Origin: an uncultured Acidimicrobiales bacterium
GTDB taxonomy: Bacteria; Actinomycetota; Acidimicrobiia; Acidimicrobiales; SZUA-35
DNA: 64,000 nt
Assembly (NCBI GenBank): GCA_937922045.1
Contig: CAKZXA010000014.1
Location: 57,479-121,478, forward strand
Direction of reading: 5' to 3'
Part shown: one piece after another, positions 52,675 through 61,355 of the stretch
Layout: every line of letters begins with the position of its first letter
Numbering within the stretch: position 1 is the first letter of the stretch
The notes under the pieces: model-generated
What the model was told of the DNA's origin: nothing
What the model saw: only the letters and a program-made list of their open reading frames with translations
The model's database searches: none
Program-made: the position numbers and the translations under genes

Positions 52675-53871
52675 CTAGTCAGCACCGAGGAGCAGATCGC
52701 GATAGACACGGCCTGCCATATCTAGTTGAGAGATGTCGACCCACTCGCTGGCCTTGTGCGCTTGGTCGATCGAACCGGGGCCGAAAACCACGATTTCATG
52801 GATCTGCGAGCCGAGAAGATCTACATAAGCCAGAGCGTTCGTCCCGTAGGTCGCCACCTCCGGCTTGGTTTCGGCCAGGCTAGAAAGACGGGTGACCAAG
52901 GCGGAGTCGGAGTCTTGGTAGAAGGCGGAAAAGTAGCGGCCGTCGGTGATCTCCACCTCGGCTTCAAGCGGCAGTGCAGCGTCAACAGCCAGCTTCTTTA
53001 GATGGTCGAAGACGGTTAGGGGGTCTTCGCCAGGAGCGATGCGGCGCCCGGCATGAAGGGTGCAGCTGTCTGGAATGATGTTCTCTCCCAAACCGCCATT
53101 GATCATGGTGACCGAAAGTGTTCCGGTCCCGACCGGCGTAGGCGCTGGCGCCGCGATGATCGCTTCGTGCTCAGCGACGTAGGCATCGATAACCCGAGCG
53201 GCAGCAGCAATGGCATTGGCCCCGAGCTCTGGCTTCGACGAGTGGGCGGCCAAGCCGCGCAGGGTGACATCGAGGCCGAGACCGCCCTTGTGCCCGTGCA
53301 CCGGGGCACACATCGTGGGTTCGGCCACGATTACCGAGTTCAGCTCAAGCTGCTTCTCGCGAATCCAATCAGCGAAATGAAAGGCGCCGACGAGGCCTCC
53401 GATCTCCTCGGAGATCGAACCGACGAGCAAGAGGTTTGGGCGTAGTTGAGCACCGTCGGCTTCAATCGACTCCAACAGGGCCAACACGACAGCGAGCGTT
53501 GCCTTCGTGTCGACGCTGCCGCGGCCGAATAGCTTGCCGTGCTCGACCCGTCCGTCGAACGGCTCGTCGGTCATGTGCTCGATGCCTACGGTGTCGAGGT
53601 GTACGTCGACGCAGATGGTTTCGGCGCTGGTGCCAGGAAAGTGGGCATAGACGTTTGGTCGCCCCTCGGTCTTCTCGTCGAGCTCGACCTCGGCCCCCAA
53701 ACCTCGACACCGCTCCGCTAGCCAGTTGGCCATCGCAGCCTCGCCGCCAGGCCCAGAGCGTGGTCCAGCTTGAAGCGGATTCACGCTATTGATAGAGACC
53801 GCCTCCGCCAACAGATCGATGCGGCGCTGCTGTTCATTGGAGCCTTGTGGCAGGCGTGTGGTTCCAGACAT
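52675..53871 (-). CDS. M20 family metallopeptidase, ArgE/DapE-like
   Basis: 398 residues from ATG 53871; the longer frame runs into the divergent gene. Metal ligands: CVDVHLDTVG (His, Asp), FGRGSVDTKATLAVVLALLES (bridging Asp), LVGSISEEIGGLVGAFHFAD (Glu-Glu pair), IVAEPTMCAPVHGHKGGLG, with the final His in GPGSIDQAHKASEWVD. The closing pattern A-H-x-x-x-E-W-V fits acetylornithine deacetylase or succinyl-diaminopimelate desuccinylase. Divergent from the formyl-THF cyclo-ligase. Confidence 0.92.
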   Translation of the reverse strand: MSGTTRLPQGSNEQQRRIDLLAEAVSINSVNPLQAGPRSGPGGEAAMANWLAERCRGLGAEVELDEKTEGRPNVYAHFPGTSAETICVDVHLDTVGIEHMTDEPFDGRVEHGKLFGRGSVDTKATLAVVLALLESIEADGAQLRPNLLLVGSISEEIGGLVGAFHFADWIREKQLELNSVIVAEPTMCAPVHGHKGGLGLDVTLRGLAAHSSKPELGANAIAAAARVIDAYVAEHEAIIAAPAPTPVGTGTLSVTMINGGLGENIIPDSCTLHAGRRIAPGEDPLTVFDHLKKLAVDAALPLEAEVEITDGRYFSAFYQDSDSALVTRLSSLAETKPEVATYGTNALAYVDLLGSQIHEIVVFGPGSIDQAHKASEWVDISQLDMAGRVYRDLLLGAD

Positions 53872-53923
53872 GGCCTTAGAGTAGAGGCGGTTGCGTCGAG
53901 TTGAAAGTTGGGTTTGAACCTTG

Positions 53924-54604
53924 ATGAACGCATCGTCTGGCCGGGAGCCGCAGGATCGGCAGTGGCGTCGCGATGAACTGGTCAGCATCTACGGGGCGTT
54001 TATCGAACTCGACCCGGTTTCGGCTGGTGATGTCGCCGGTGGTGTTGTCGACAAGAAACAGGCCCGGCACTTGGTCGCCGAGCGGCGATTGAGTCTCCCC
54101 GCGCTTGACCACGCAGGTTTTTGTGCTGGCCTTGGCACCTTTCTCGCTACCAATGTCGATCGCTCAAAGCGGGTCCTGATTTACGACGCCATGGGCGATG
54201 AGGTCAGCCTGACTGCCTTGATCGAGGCCGACCCTGAGCCTGCAAAACGTTTTGCTGTCACCCGCACGCCCAATGAGGGCTACGCGCTCAGCTTGCATCC
54301 CTGGGGCGGTCCGAGCGAACGTCATCGCTACGGGTACCTCCAACCGGCGCACGACGCTCCTGTCGTGGACGATGCTGAGATCGGCGCCGTGTTGGTGCCC
54401 GCTCTCGCCTTCGATGTTGGAGGCATGAGACTCGGTCGCGGTAAGGGCTACTACGACAGGTTGCTGATCCGCTCTGGGCCTGATCGGCTACGCATCGGTA
54501 TGACCGCAGGATTAATCGCCGACCGGGTGCCTCGCGACTCCTATGACATCGCCATGACCCACCTGGCCGCTGCCGGCCGCGTAGACCCGGTTGACGCCAC
54601 CTAG
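53924..54604 (+). CDS. 5-formyltetrahydrofolate cyclo-ligase family protein
   Basis: 226 residues from ATG 53924. The core begins at about residue 40 (DKKQARHLVAERRLSLPALDH), and the diagnostic motif is near the end: VLVPALAFDVGGMRLGRGKGYYDRLL. Converts 5-formyl-THF to 5,10-methenyl-THF with ATP. The first 40 residues do not match the family and contain no better start codon, so this is an unusual N-terminal extension or a mis-started gene. Confidence 0.9.
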   Translation: MNASSGREPQDRQWRRDELVSIYGAFIELDPVSAGDVAGGVVDKKQARHLVAERRLSLPALDHAGFCAGLGTFLATNVDRSKRVLIYDAMGDEVSLTALIEADPEPAKRFAVTRTPNEGYALSLHPWGGPSERHRYGYLQPAHDAPVVDDAEIGAVLVPALAFDVGGMRLGRGKGYYDRLLIRSGPDRLRIGMTAGLIADRVPRDSYDIAMTHLAAAGRVDPVDAT

Positions 54605-54608
54605 GTCA

Positions 54609-55412
54609 CTAGCGGCCAGTGAACGTGGGTGAGCGTCGCTCAGCCATAGCTGCGATCCCCTCGGCCCAATCCTTGGTGGTGGTAAGACGCTCCTGCTCGA
54701 GCCGTTCACGCGCTGTGGCGGCCTGGATCTTCTCGGGCAGCTCGCCCCGCATGGTGGTGCGAATCGAGTTGACGGCCAGAGGGGCCGATTCGGCGATTTC
54801 CTGAGCTAGTTCCTGAGCGCGTTGTCGAACCTGATCGTCGTCGACGATGTAGTCGAGCAAGCCGATATCGAAGGCCGTATCACCCTTGATTCGACGGCCT
54901 GTGTAGAGCAGTTCCAGCGCCTTCTGCTGGCCTACGATGGCGGGGAGCGTCTCGGTCAGACCAAAGCCGTGATGAAAACCGAGGCGAGCGAAATTGGCAC
55001 TCATCCTGGTGCCGGGTCCGCCGATCCTGAAATCTGCCATGCAGGCGAGGCCGAGTCCGCCGCCGATGGCGGCTCCTCCTACCGCTGCCACCGACGGAAT
55101 GGCGGTGTTGAACAGGCGATAGGCCTCGTCGTAGATGTGTCTCGACCCCGGATTTGACGAAGTGTTCGCTGGCGTTAGCCGCGGATCTTCTGGTTCGAGT
55201 TCGGCGCCGGCGCAAAAGTTCTTGCCTTCGGCGCACAAGACGATGCAGCGTGCGTTCGGATCTTCATCGGCCGCCTGAAAGGCATCGGCAAGGGAGCCGA
55301 GCATCGCCAGACTGAAAAAGGTATGGGGCGGCCGATGAATCTCAACAATCGCTACGTGGTCATCTCCGGTCGTCACTGACACATCGCCATAGGTGCCGTT
55401 GCTCGCGCTCAT
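54609..55412 (-). CDS. Enoyl-CoA hydratase/isomerase family protein
   Basis: 267 residues. Crotonase motifs: VAIVEIHRPPHTFFSLAML, CAEGKNFCAGAELEPED, AAVGGAAIGGGLGLACMADFRIGGPG and FARLGFHHGFGLTETLPAIVG. H-H-G-F-G-L replaces the canonical G-x-x-P-E-x-G region, so hydratase activity is not certain. Converges on the cyclo-ligase gene with 4 nt between stops. Confidence 0.88.
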   Translation of the reverse strand: MSASNGTYGDVSVTTGDDHVAIVEIHRPPHTFFSLAMLGSLADAFQAADEDPNARCIVLCAEGKNFCAGAELEPEDPRLTPANTSSNPGSRHIYDEAYRLFNTAIPSVAAVGGAAIGGGLGLACMADFRIGGPGTRMSANFARLGFHHGFGLTETLPAIVGQQKALELLYTGRRIKGDTAFDIGLLDYIVDDDQVRQRAQELAQEIAESAPLAVNSIRTTMRGELPEKIQAATARERLEQERLTTTKDWAEGIAAMAERRSPTFTGR

Positions 55413-55461
55413 GGGAGCAGACTAAGCGACGATTGGAGATGACGCAGATCGTGCCGCCGAG

Positions 55462-55923
55462 TTAGCGCTGACCTGCAGCGAGATCGACAAGGACCGCGGC
55501 GGCGTGTCCTGACGGATCACTCACCTCGTAGGCCTTCTCGATGATGCCTTCGGGGTTGATCAGGTAGCTGTGTCGTTGCGGGTAGTCGGCAAACTTGTCG
55601 CCGGGATCTCGCAGGACTTGGTAAACCGTTCCTATCGAACGGTCGGGATCGCTCAGCAAGGTGAACGGAAAGTCGAACTGTTCTTTGAATGCACGGTTGT
55701 CGTCGGGCACATCAAAGGAGATACCGAGGATGGTGCAGCCAGCCTTGGCAAAGTTCTCGGCCTGATCACGCAGGCCTTCTCCCTCAAGCGTTCAACCGGG
55801 TGTGCTCGCCTTGGGGTACCACCACAGCAGCACCCATTGGCCTCGGTGCGAGGACAGGGTCACATCGCTGCCATCCTGATCTTGCACGGTGAAGTCGGGG
55901 GCTTCCATACCGCGTTCAAGCAT
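55462..55923 (-). CDS. Peroxiredoxin (BCP/PrxQ type), selenoprotein with in-frame UGA (Sec44)
   Basis: A complete peroxiredoxin of 153 residues if TGA 55792-55794 is read as selenocysteine. ATG 55923 gives MLERGMEAPDFTVQDQDGS, then VLLWWYPKASTPG, U, TLEGEGLRDQAENF, then ILGISFDVPDDNRAFKEQF and FTLLSDPDRSIG. In BCP/PrxQ proteins the peroxidatic Cys follows exactly Y-P-K-x-x-T-P-G. The usual resolving Cys five residues later is absent (Gly); Cys63 is the only other nearby. Reduces hydroperoxides. The gene ends in TAA. A known precedent is PrxU of Eubacterium acidaminophilum. Confidence 0.92.
55759..55776 (-). promoter_or_regulatory. SECIS-like hairpin after the peroxiredoxin UGA
   Basis: GGCCTG (55776-55771) and CAGGCC (55764-55759) form a perfect 6-bp stem with hexaloop CGTGAT. 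The stem starts 15 nt after the UGA and the loop 21 nt after it, close to the spacing in E. coli fdhF, and a G lies in the second loop position. Confidence 0.6.
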
Positions 55924-55979
55924 CGCAATTCCTCTCGTCGATCGGAAGGGAAAACCTAGCCGCTGTCGTGCCCGAGCCC

Positions 55980-56798
55980 TCAGCTCTTGCGGCGACCCGG
56001 ACGTTTAGCGCTTGCGCTCGGCGTGCCGTCTAACCGGTCGAGGCGAAAGCCAAACGGCAAATCGAGTGAGTTCTGGCGCAGCAGCTCCTGGTCGGTGAGG
56101 AGTTCGACCGTTGGCCCGATGGCCTGCAGCCGACCGTTGTTGATTATGGCGGCGGTCGGGCAGAGCTCGAGGGCAAAGGATAGGTCGTGGGTGATCACGA
56201 TCTGGGTTTGACCTAGCTGTCCGAGGTATTGGGCGAGTTGGCGCTTGCCCGCAGGGTCGAGCCCGGCCACGGGTTCATCGAGCACGAGAACATCGGGTTG
56301 GATGGCGAGGATTCCAGCGAGGGCGGCTCGCCGCTTCTCGCCGGTGCTCAGTCGATGCGGCACTCGACCGGCGAGATCGGATGCTCCGACCGCCGACAGA
56401 GCGCTGGCCACCCGCTCGTCGACGAGTTCAGGGTCGAGATCGAAGTTGTTCGGGCCGAAGGCAACGTCTTCGGCGACCGTAGGCATGAAGAGCTGCTCAT
56501 CGGAGGAAGAGAATAAGAGCTGCACGCGCTGGCGAATGATGGGCAGCGTGGCGGTCTCGATCAGCATGTCGTCGACGCGAACCGATCCTCGTTGGGCTGT
56601 CTTGAGCCCGTTGAGGTGCTGGGCGAGCGTCGTCTTGCCGGCTCCGTTTGGTCCGAGGAGCGCCAACCGCTCACCGGCTGGCACCCGTAGCGTTAGGCCG
56701 TCGAGGCCGATTGAACCGTCTGGATAGAGGAAGCTGAGATCAGTGATCTCCACCTCGGCGGCGTTCGAAGGTCTTGGCGTTGCATGTCGTCGTGTCAT
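55980..56798 (-). CDS. cbiO: Cobalt/nickel ECF transporter ATP-binding protein, CbiO-like
   Basis: 272 residues from ATG 56798, whose ATGA overlaps the stop of the membrane component. Walker A LGPNGAGKTTLAQHLNGL, Q-loop LLFSSSDEQLFMPTVAEDVAFGPNN, signature HRLSTGEKRRAALAGIL, Walker B VLVLDEPVAGLDP, switch ITHDLSFAL. The FSSSDEQLF variant (Q-D/E-Q) is typical of CbiO/EcfA. It energises metal uptake by the fused CbiM-N-Q. Confidence 0.93.
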   Translation of the reverse strand: MTRRHATPRPSNAAEVEITDLSFLYPDGSIGLDGLTLRVPAGERLALLGPNGAGKTTLAQHLNGLKTAQRGSVRVDDMLIETATLPIIRQRVQLLFSSSDEQLFMPTVAEDVAFGPNNFDLDPELVDERVASALSAVGASDLAGRVPHRLSTGEKRRAALAGILAIQPDVLVLDEPVAGLDPAGKRQLAQYLGQLGQTQIVITHDLSFALELCPTAAIINNGRLQAIGPTVELLTDQELLRQNSLDLPFGFRLDRLDGTPSASAKRPGRRKS

Positions 56799-58552
56799 CA
56801 GCGGCCGACCAGGTGGCTGGAGATTGCAACAACGAACGCACTGCCTACAGCCAGACCAACCAGAAGCCATTGCAGACCTCGGTCTGGCGTCATTGGATCC
56901 AAGGCCGATGCCTCGCCGCTCGGGGAATGTGGCAGAGAGCCAGTGAAACCGCGCGACACCATGGCCGAGTGAATCTCCTCGCTCCGCTCGAAACTACGTA
57001 TGACCAATGCTCCTGCTGCGCTTGCCATCGGGCGTGCCTGCCATAGCCATCGGGCCTGAAAGCCGCGTGCCACCATTGCCTGCTGTGCCCGTTCCGCCTC
57101 ACCGCCGACCAGGTTCACGTAGCGAGCCATAAACAGGCCGACCGAAACGAGGAAGGAAGGAGCGTGCAGACGTTGGAGGCCGCGTCCGATCTGTTCGGGT
57201 GTCGTGCCTAGAGCCAGTGCGGTGGCGGCCAGAACGCCCAGCACGGCCCGGCAGGCCAGGGTCGCTCCCGCCGTCAGCCCAGCAGCCGAGATCGGCAGAG
57301 GTAGGCCTGCAGGTCGCTCGCCCGTCGAGAGTAGGGCTACGGCCGCGGCGGCCAGGAGAGCGGGAAGTACGAGAGCGAGCCGAAGGACGATACCGCCGGT
57401 GGACTGACGCTGATCGGCCTCGACTCGTTGGACCCAAGAGCCGACCAGCATGATGACGAGAGGCGCCGACAGCAGGCCGAATGCCCAGAAAGCGCCAGCG
57501 CGGACGAGGGCAACCGCTACCATGTAGCCGACCACCAGCACGATGCGAGACTCGGGCGCGAGGTCCGACAGCAGATGCTTGGCTGCTGTCGGTTGTCGCA
57601 TAGCGACGACCGCACCGGCGAGGAGCATGGCGGTGGCGACGCCAAAGAAGCCGACGATTGCAGCCCCTGCTGTCGAGTCTTGAAGCGAGTGGCCCAGAAC
57701 GCCAGCCCCGTAGTCGGCGAAGGGTGCCGGCGACAGGTTCTCGTAGGCCAGCTCATTGTCGACGATGAAGCGCTCCAGAGCATCGGGAGCGGTAGCAGCA
57801 AAGGGGGAGAGCAAAGCGCCGATGGCCAGTGCGGCCAAGGTGCCAAGGGCCACGATCCACGTTGTCGAAAGGCGATTGGGTGGTGGGGGCCCTGAGCGGT
57901 TGGCGCCGATGCCTCGAACGAGATCGGGACGTGCGGTCAGAACCGAACCGATCAGCATCGTGGTGATAACGCCCTCTCCGAGAGCGACGATGGTATGGGC
58001 CGACATCATGGCCAGGGCCATGCGGCCAATCGGAACCGGAGCCGAGGCCCCCAGCGCCCACTCGGCGCTGAAGGCTGCGGCCGTGGCCACCACAGCGCCG
58101 GCGGCCGAGATGCCTGCGGCCACGGCCAGTGAGTGGTCGGATCGCGATCGCCGAGCCAGGAGGCGGAAAAGTCCGTAGCCGACGAGAGGGTTGACGATGG
58201 CGAGATTGAGCACGTTGTAGCCGAGAGCTGTGACTCCGCCGTCGGCGAAGAGGAGGGCCTGGGCGACGACGACCACGGTCATCACCAACACAGCGAGGCG
58301 CGGGCCGATGAGAACGGCGACCAGTGCGCCGCCCAAGATGTGACCGGTCGTTCCGGCTGCGATTGGAACGTTGATCATCTGGGCGGCAAAGACGAAAGCC
58401 GCCATCATGCCCGCCATGGGCAGAGCGTCGCTGGCCGCGTCAGACGTCGAGTTACGGTTGCCGCTTCGGAGAGCTAGGGCAACAACGCCAGACGAGAGCA
58501 CGGCGGTCGCGGCCGCAACGTCGGGGGTTAGAAATCCGTCAGGGGCATGCAC
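56798..58552 (-). CDS. Fused CbiM-CbiN-CbiQ metal ECF transporter membrane component
   Basis: 584 residues. GTG 58552 places His at position 2 in MHAPDGFLTPDVAAA, as needed for the N-terminal amino/His metal site of CbiM/NikM. CbiM covers about 1-210 (AAQMINVPIAAGTTGHILGGALVAVL). Then a CbiN/PDGL-like stretch (TAPDALERFIVDNELAYENL ... GHSLQD), and CbiQ from about 330 to 560 with LQRLHAPSFLVSVGLFMARYVNLV and the two coupling Ala-Arg-Gly motifs MVARGF and MVSRGF. Imports Co2+ or Ni2+. Subunits are normally separate genes; the three-part fusion is uncommon. Confidence 0.9.
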   Translation of the reverse strand: MHAPDGFLTPDVAAATAVLSSGVVALALRSGNRNSTSDAASDALPMAGMMAAFVFAAQMINVPIAAGTTGHILGGALVAVLIGPRLAVLVMTVVVVAQALLFADGGVTALGYNVLNLAIVNPLVGYGLFRLLARRSRSDHSLAVAAGISAAGAVVATAAAFSAEWALGASAPVPIGRMALAMMSAHTIVALGEGVITTMLIGSVLTARPDLVRGIGANRSGPPPPNRLSTTWIVALGTLAALAIGALLSPFAATAPDALERFIVDNELAYENLSPAPFADYGAGVLGHSLQDSTAGAAIVGFFGVATAMLLAGAVVAMRQPTAAKHLLSDLAPESRIVLVVGYMVAVALVRAGAFWAFGLLSAPLVIMLVGSWVQRVEADQRQSTGGIVLRLALVLPALLAAAAVALLSTGERPAGLPLPISAAGLTAGATLACRAVLGVLAATALALGTTPEQIGRGLQRLHAPSFLVSVGLFMARYVNLVGGEAERAQQAMVARGFQARWLWQARPMASAAGALVIRSFERSEEIHSAMVSRGFTGSLPHSPSGEASALDPMTPDRGLQWLLVGLAVGSAFVVAISSHLVGR

Positions 58553-58580
58553 GAGCCAACCACTCTAGTGGCGTGATGGC

Positions 58581-59102
58581 TTATTGCGAATCGGTCGCAA
58601 TAACCGCAGCCGTGCCGGCTCTGCAGGCTGGGCAGGTGCCCCGCACGACGACCTCGACCGACGATGGTTCGAAACCGTGATGTGTATTCAGGTGTTCGGT
58701 AATGTTCTGAACCAGCGAACCGACATGGTGCGTGACCTCGCCACAATGATCACAGACGAGATGCACATGCTCGTCGGGATGCGAAAGTTCCCAGTACGAC
58801 GTGTCATCGGTGCCCAACCTCGATTCGCGGGCCAGGCCCAACGTTCGAAAGAGACCCAGGGTGCGGTAGATCGAGGCTGCGTTAACCGGTGTTCCGGCCG
58901 CTGTGAGCAAGGTGGCTAGCTCGTCGGCGGTTACATGGCGATCTGCGTCGGCCAATGCCTGCCAGACCCAGAGTCGGGGCTGGGTGACACGGTGGCCAGA
59001 ACGCTTCAACCTGACCGCCACCATGTCGGCCACCATCTGATGGGCTTGCACAGGCTCGTGATCGTGCTGGTCGTGATGGTGTGTGTGATCGGGGTTTGGC
59101 AT
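58581..59102 (-). CDS. Fur-family metalloregulator heading the metal importer operon
   Basis: 173 residues from ATG 59102 (AAGG upstream; GTG 59114 also possible). N-terminal His-rich tail (DHTHHHDQHDH), winged helix (RSGHRVTQPRLWVWQALADADRHVTADELATLL, VNAASIYRTLGLFRTLGLA) and metal domain HPDEHVHLVCDHCGEVTHH with CPAC at the end. It lies 28 nt upstream of the fused transporter gene, so Ni (Nur), Zn (Zur) or Co sensing is likely, with autoregulation; which metal is not resolved. Confidence 0.9.
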   Translation of the reverse strand: MPNPDHTHHHDQHDHEPVQAHQMVADMVAVRLKRSGHRVTQPRLWVWQALADADRHVTADELATLLTAAGTPVNAASIYRTLGLFRTLGLARESRLGTDDTSYWELSHPDEHVHLVCDHCGEVTHHVGSLVQNITEHLNTHHGFEPSSVEVVVRGTCPACRAGTAAVIATDSQ

Positions 59103-59158
59103 CGCCTTGTCCACGGTAGACGAGTGCCAAGCGGTCGGCTATGGGGCAGAATGGTTGC

Positions 59159-59434
59159 ATGTCTGAGACTGAGACGCTGATATCGCCTGAAGCCACGATC
59201 TCCGAGCGGCTCGGCGAGCCGATGCTGGACGAAGGAGACCACGAGCGCTTTTCTCACTATGTGCGCAAGAAGAAGATCCTTCCTAGCGCTATCGAGGGAA
59301 GCCCGTTGGTGGCCCTGTGCGGGAAGATCTGGGTGCCGAGCCGAGATCCTAAGAAGTTTCCTGTGTGTCCCGAGTGCAAGAAGATTTTCGAAGGGCTACG
59401 CGGTAGCGGCGGCGATGATGACGGCTCTGAGTAG
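59159..59434 (+). CDS. DUF3039 small zinc-ribbon-like protein
   Basis: 91 residues from ATG 59159. Central part HERFSHYVRKKKILPSAIEGSPLVALCGKIWVPSRDPKKFPVCPECKKIFEGL, with C-G-K and C-P-E-C forming a likely zinc site. This domain is found almost only in Actinobacteria; function unknown. Divergent from the Fur-family gene, 56 bp apart. Confidence 0.93.
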   Translation: MSETETLISPEATISERLGEPMLDEGDHERFSHYVRKKKILPSAIEGSPLVALCGKIWVPSRDPKKFPVCPECKKIFEGLRGSGGDDDGSE

Positions 59435-59445
59435 TTGACCTGCTC

Positions 59446-60405
59446 ATGACAACTGACCCCGAACGTCTTCGCGTCATCTTGGATTGTGATCCCGGGCATG
59501 ACGATGCGGTCGCGATCGTTCTCGCCGCTCACTACTGCGATCTGGTTGGCTTGACGACCGTCGGCGGCAACGCGCCCCTCGTCGACGTTACCAACAACGC
59601 CTTGTTGACCTGCCAGCTGTTCGACCTCGATATTGACGTGCACGCAGGGGCAGTGCGACCGCTTGTCGCCCCACCCCGTCACGCCCCTGAAATCCACGGC
59701 ATCCGTGGATTCGGTGGGCCGTCGTTGCCCCCGCTAGCTCGAGAGGTGGCCTCCGACGACGCCGTCGGCTATCTGATCGAGACGATTCGGGCCGAGGAAG
59801 GTCTCTGGCTCATCCCCACCGGGCCGTTGACGAACGTAGCGCTCGCCTTTCAGGCCGCCCCCGACCTGGTCGGTCGGCTGGCCGGCGTGAGCTTCATGGG
59901 TGGCTCGGCCACCTTTGGCAACCACTCGGCGGTCGCCGAGTTCAACGTTTTGGTCGATCCCGAGGCCGCAGCTCTCGTGCTCAGTTCGGGCGTGCGTTTA
60001 TTGATGGCTGGCCTCGATCTCACCCATCAATATCCCGTCGACGACGAGCTTGTCGCCGATGTGGGCGCCCTCTCGATCGATGGCTCCAACCCCGGCGCCG
60101 ACGTGCTGGCCGATCTGATGGGGAACTATCTCGACCGGGTTGAGGAACTGCACGGTGCTCGTTGGGGTGCCTTACATGATCCCTGCGCCGTTCTCGCTAT
60201 CACCCACCCTGGCGTCGTCGAACACGCTGAGCGCCATGTAGTCGTGGAGTTAACCGGAGAGCACACGCGAGCGATGACCGTGGTCGACATGCGAAGCGGG
60301 TCGGCCCGCCAAGCCGGAGTCAATGTGGCCCATGGGCACACCATCGACTACCCCAAAGCACGGGCGCTCACCTTGGCCGCCATCGACGGTCTCGGCTCGC
60401 GATGA
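59446..60405 (+). CDS. Nucleoside hydrolase
   Basis: 319 residues. Diagnostic N-terminal calcium-binding motif VILDCDPGHDDAVAIV, then LTTVGGNAPLVDVTNNAL, HGIRGFGGPSLPP, LIPTGPLTNVALAF, EFNVLVDPEAAALVLSSG and LHDPCAVLAITHP with the distal Asp. Cleaves ribonucleosides to base and ribose. Its stop overlaps the ribokinase start (ATGA), so ribose released here is presumably phosphorylated by the next enzyme. Confidence 0.95.
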   Translation: MTTDPERLRVILDCDPGHDDAVAIVLAAHYCDLVGLTTVGGNAPLVDVTNNALLTCQLFDLDIDVHAGAVRPLVAPPRHAPEIHGIRGFGGPSLPPLAREVASDDAVGYLIETIRAEEGLWLIPTGPLTNVALAFQAAPDLVGRLAGVSFMGGSATFGNHSAVAEFNVLVDPEAAALVLSSGVRLLMAGLDLTHQYPVDDELVADVGALSIDGSNPGADVLADLMGNYLDRVEELHGARWGALHDPCAVLAITHPGVVEHAERHVVVELTGEHTRAMTVVDMRSGSARQAGVNVAHGHTIDYPKARALTLAAIDGLGSR

Positions 60406-61355
60406 CACCGTCCCGTTCGGGGCTCGCTGAGGTCGTGGTCATCGGCAGTATCAACGCCGACATTTCCGTGCGGGTCGAACAGTTCCCCGAGGTGGGTCAG
60501 ACCGTCGTCGGGTCTGAGCTTCTCACCGGCGGTGGAGGAAAAGGTGCAAACCAGGCTGTAGCTGCCGCCCGCCTCGGCCGTTCGGTTGCCATGATTGGCG
60601 CCGTGGGCAACGACGGCTCGGGCCTCGCCATCGAGGCTGCTATGGTCGCCGATGGCGTCGACATGGCCGGTGTCAGCCGGCGCGACGATGTGCCCACCGG
60701 TACCGCCCTGATCGAAGTCGACGCGTCGGGGGAGAATCGCATCATCGTCGTGGCTGGGGCCAACGGCTGGGTCGGCGCTGAAGCCCTGGCTGGCCATGAG
60801 GAACTGCTGGGCGCCGCGAAGGTGCTCATGATGCAGTTCGAAACATCGCCATCGATCGTGCCCCTCCTGGCTGGCCGGGCTCGTTCGGGTGTTCTCATGG
60901 TGAATCCGGCGCCGGCCCAAAGCGGGGTCGATTTTGCTGGAGTCGACCTCGTCGTTCCCAATCGGAGCGAACTCGCTGAGCTCACCGGCGCTGGTCCCAC
61001 CGACCTCGACCATGCCAGCCATGATGAAGTAGTAGATCGGGCCCGATCGCTGAGCGGTACACCGACCTGTGTCATCGTGACGTTGGGGACCGACGGTGCC
61101 CTCGTAGTCGACGCTTCAACCGGAGTGGTCGAGGTCGCCACGATCCCGGCAGAATCGGTCGAGGCGGTGGACACAACAGCGGCTGGCGATGCCTTCTGCG
61201 CTGGTCTCGCCGATGCCTTGTGTGGCGGTTCGAGCTATCTGGAGGCGGCCCGATGGGGAGCGAAGGTAGCTGCGGTGACCGTGACGCGGCGCGGCGCTCA
61301 GGCCTCCCTGCCAACCACCGCCCAGCTCGAAGCCTCCGGCTACTACTCGGCTTGA
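60402..61355 (+). CDS. rbsK: Ribokinase (PfkB family)
   Basis: 317 residues. PfkB start VVIGSINADISVRVEQFPEVGQTVVG, substrate motif GGGGKGANQAVAAARLGRSVAMIGAVGNDGSG, and catalytic DTTAAGDAFCAGLADALCGG (base Asp, anion hole). Phosphorylates ribose to ribose-5-phosphate. Translationally coupled to the nucleoside hydrolase, as a nucleoside-salvage pair. The 3' end overlaps the convergent galE by 13 nt. Confidence 0.94.
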   Translation: MTPSRSGLAEVVVIGSINADISVRVEQFPEVGQTVVGSELLTGGGGKGANQAVAAARLGRSVAMIGAVGNDGSGLAIEAAMVADGVDMAGVSRRDDVPTGTALIEVDASGENRIIVVAGANGWVGAEALAGHEELLGAAKVLMMQFETSPSIVPLLAGRARSGVLMVNPAPAQSGVDFAGVDLVVPNRSELAELTGAGPTDLDHASHDEVVDRARSLSGTPTCVIVTLGTDGALVVDASTGVVEVATIPAESVEAVDTTAAGDAFCAGLADALCGGSSYLEAARWGAKVAAVTVTRRGAQASLPTTAQLEASGYYSA

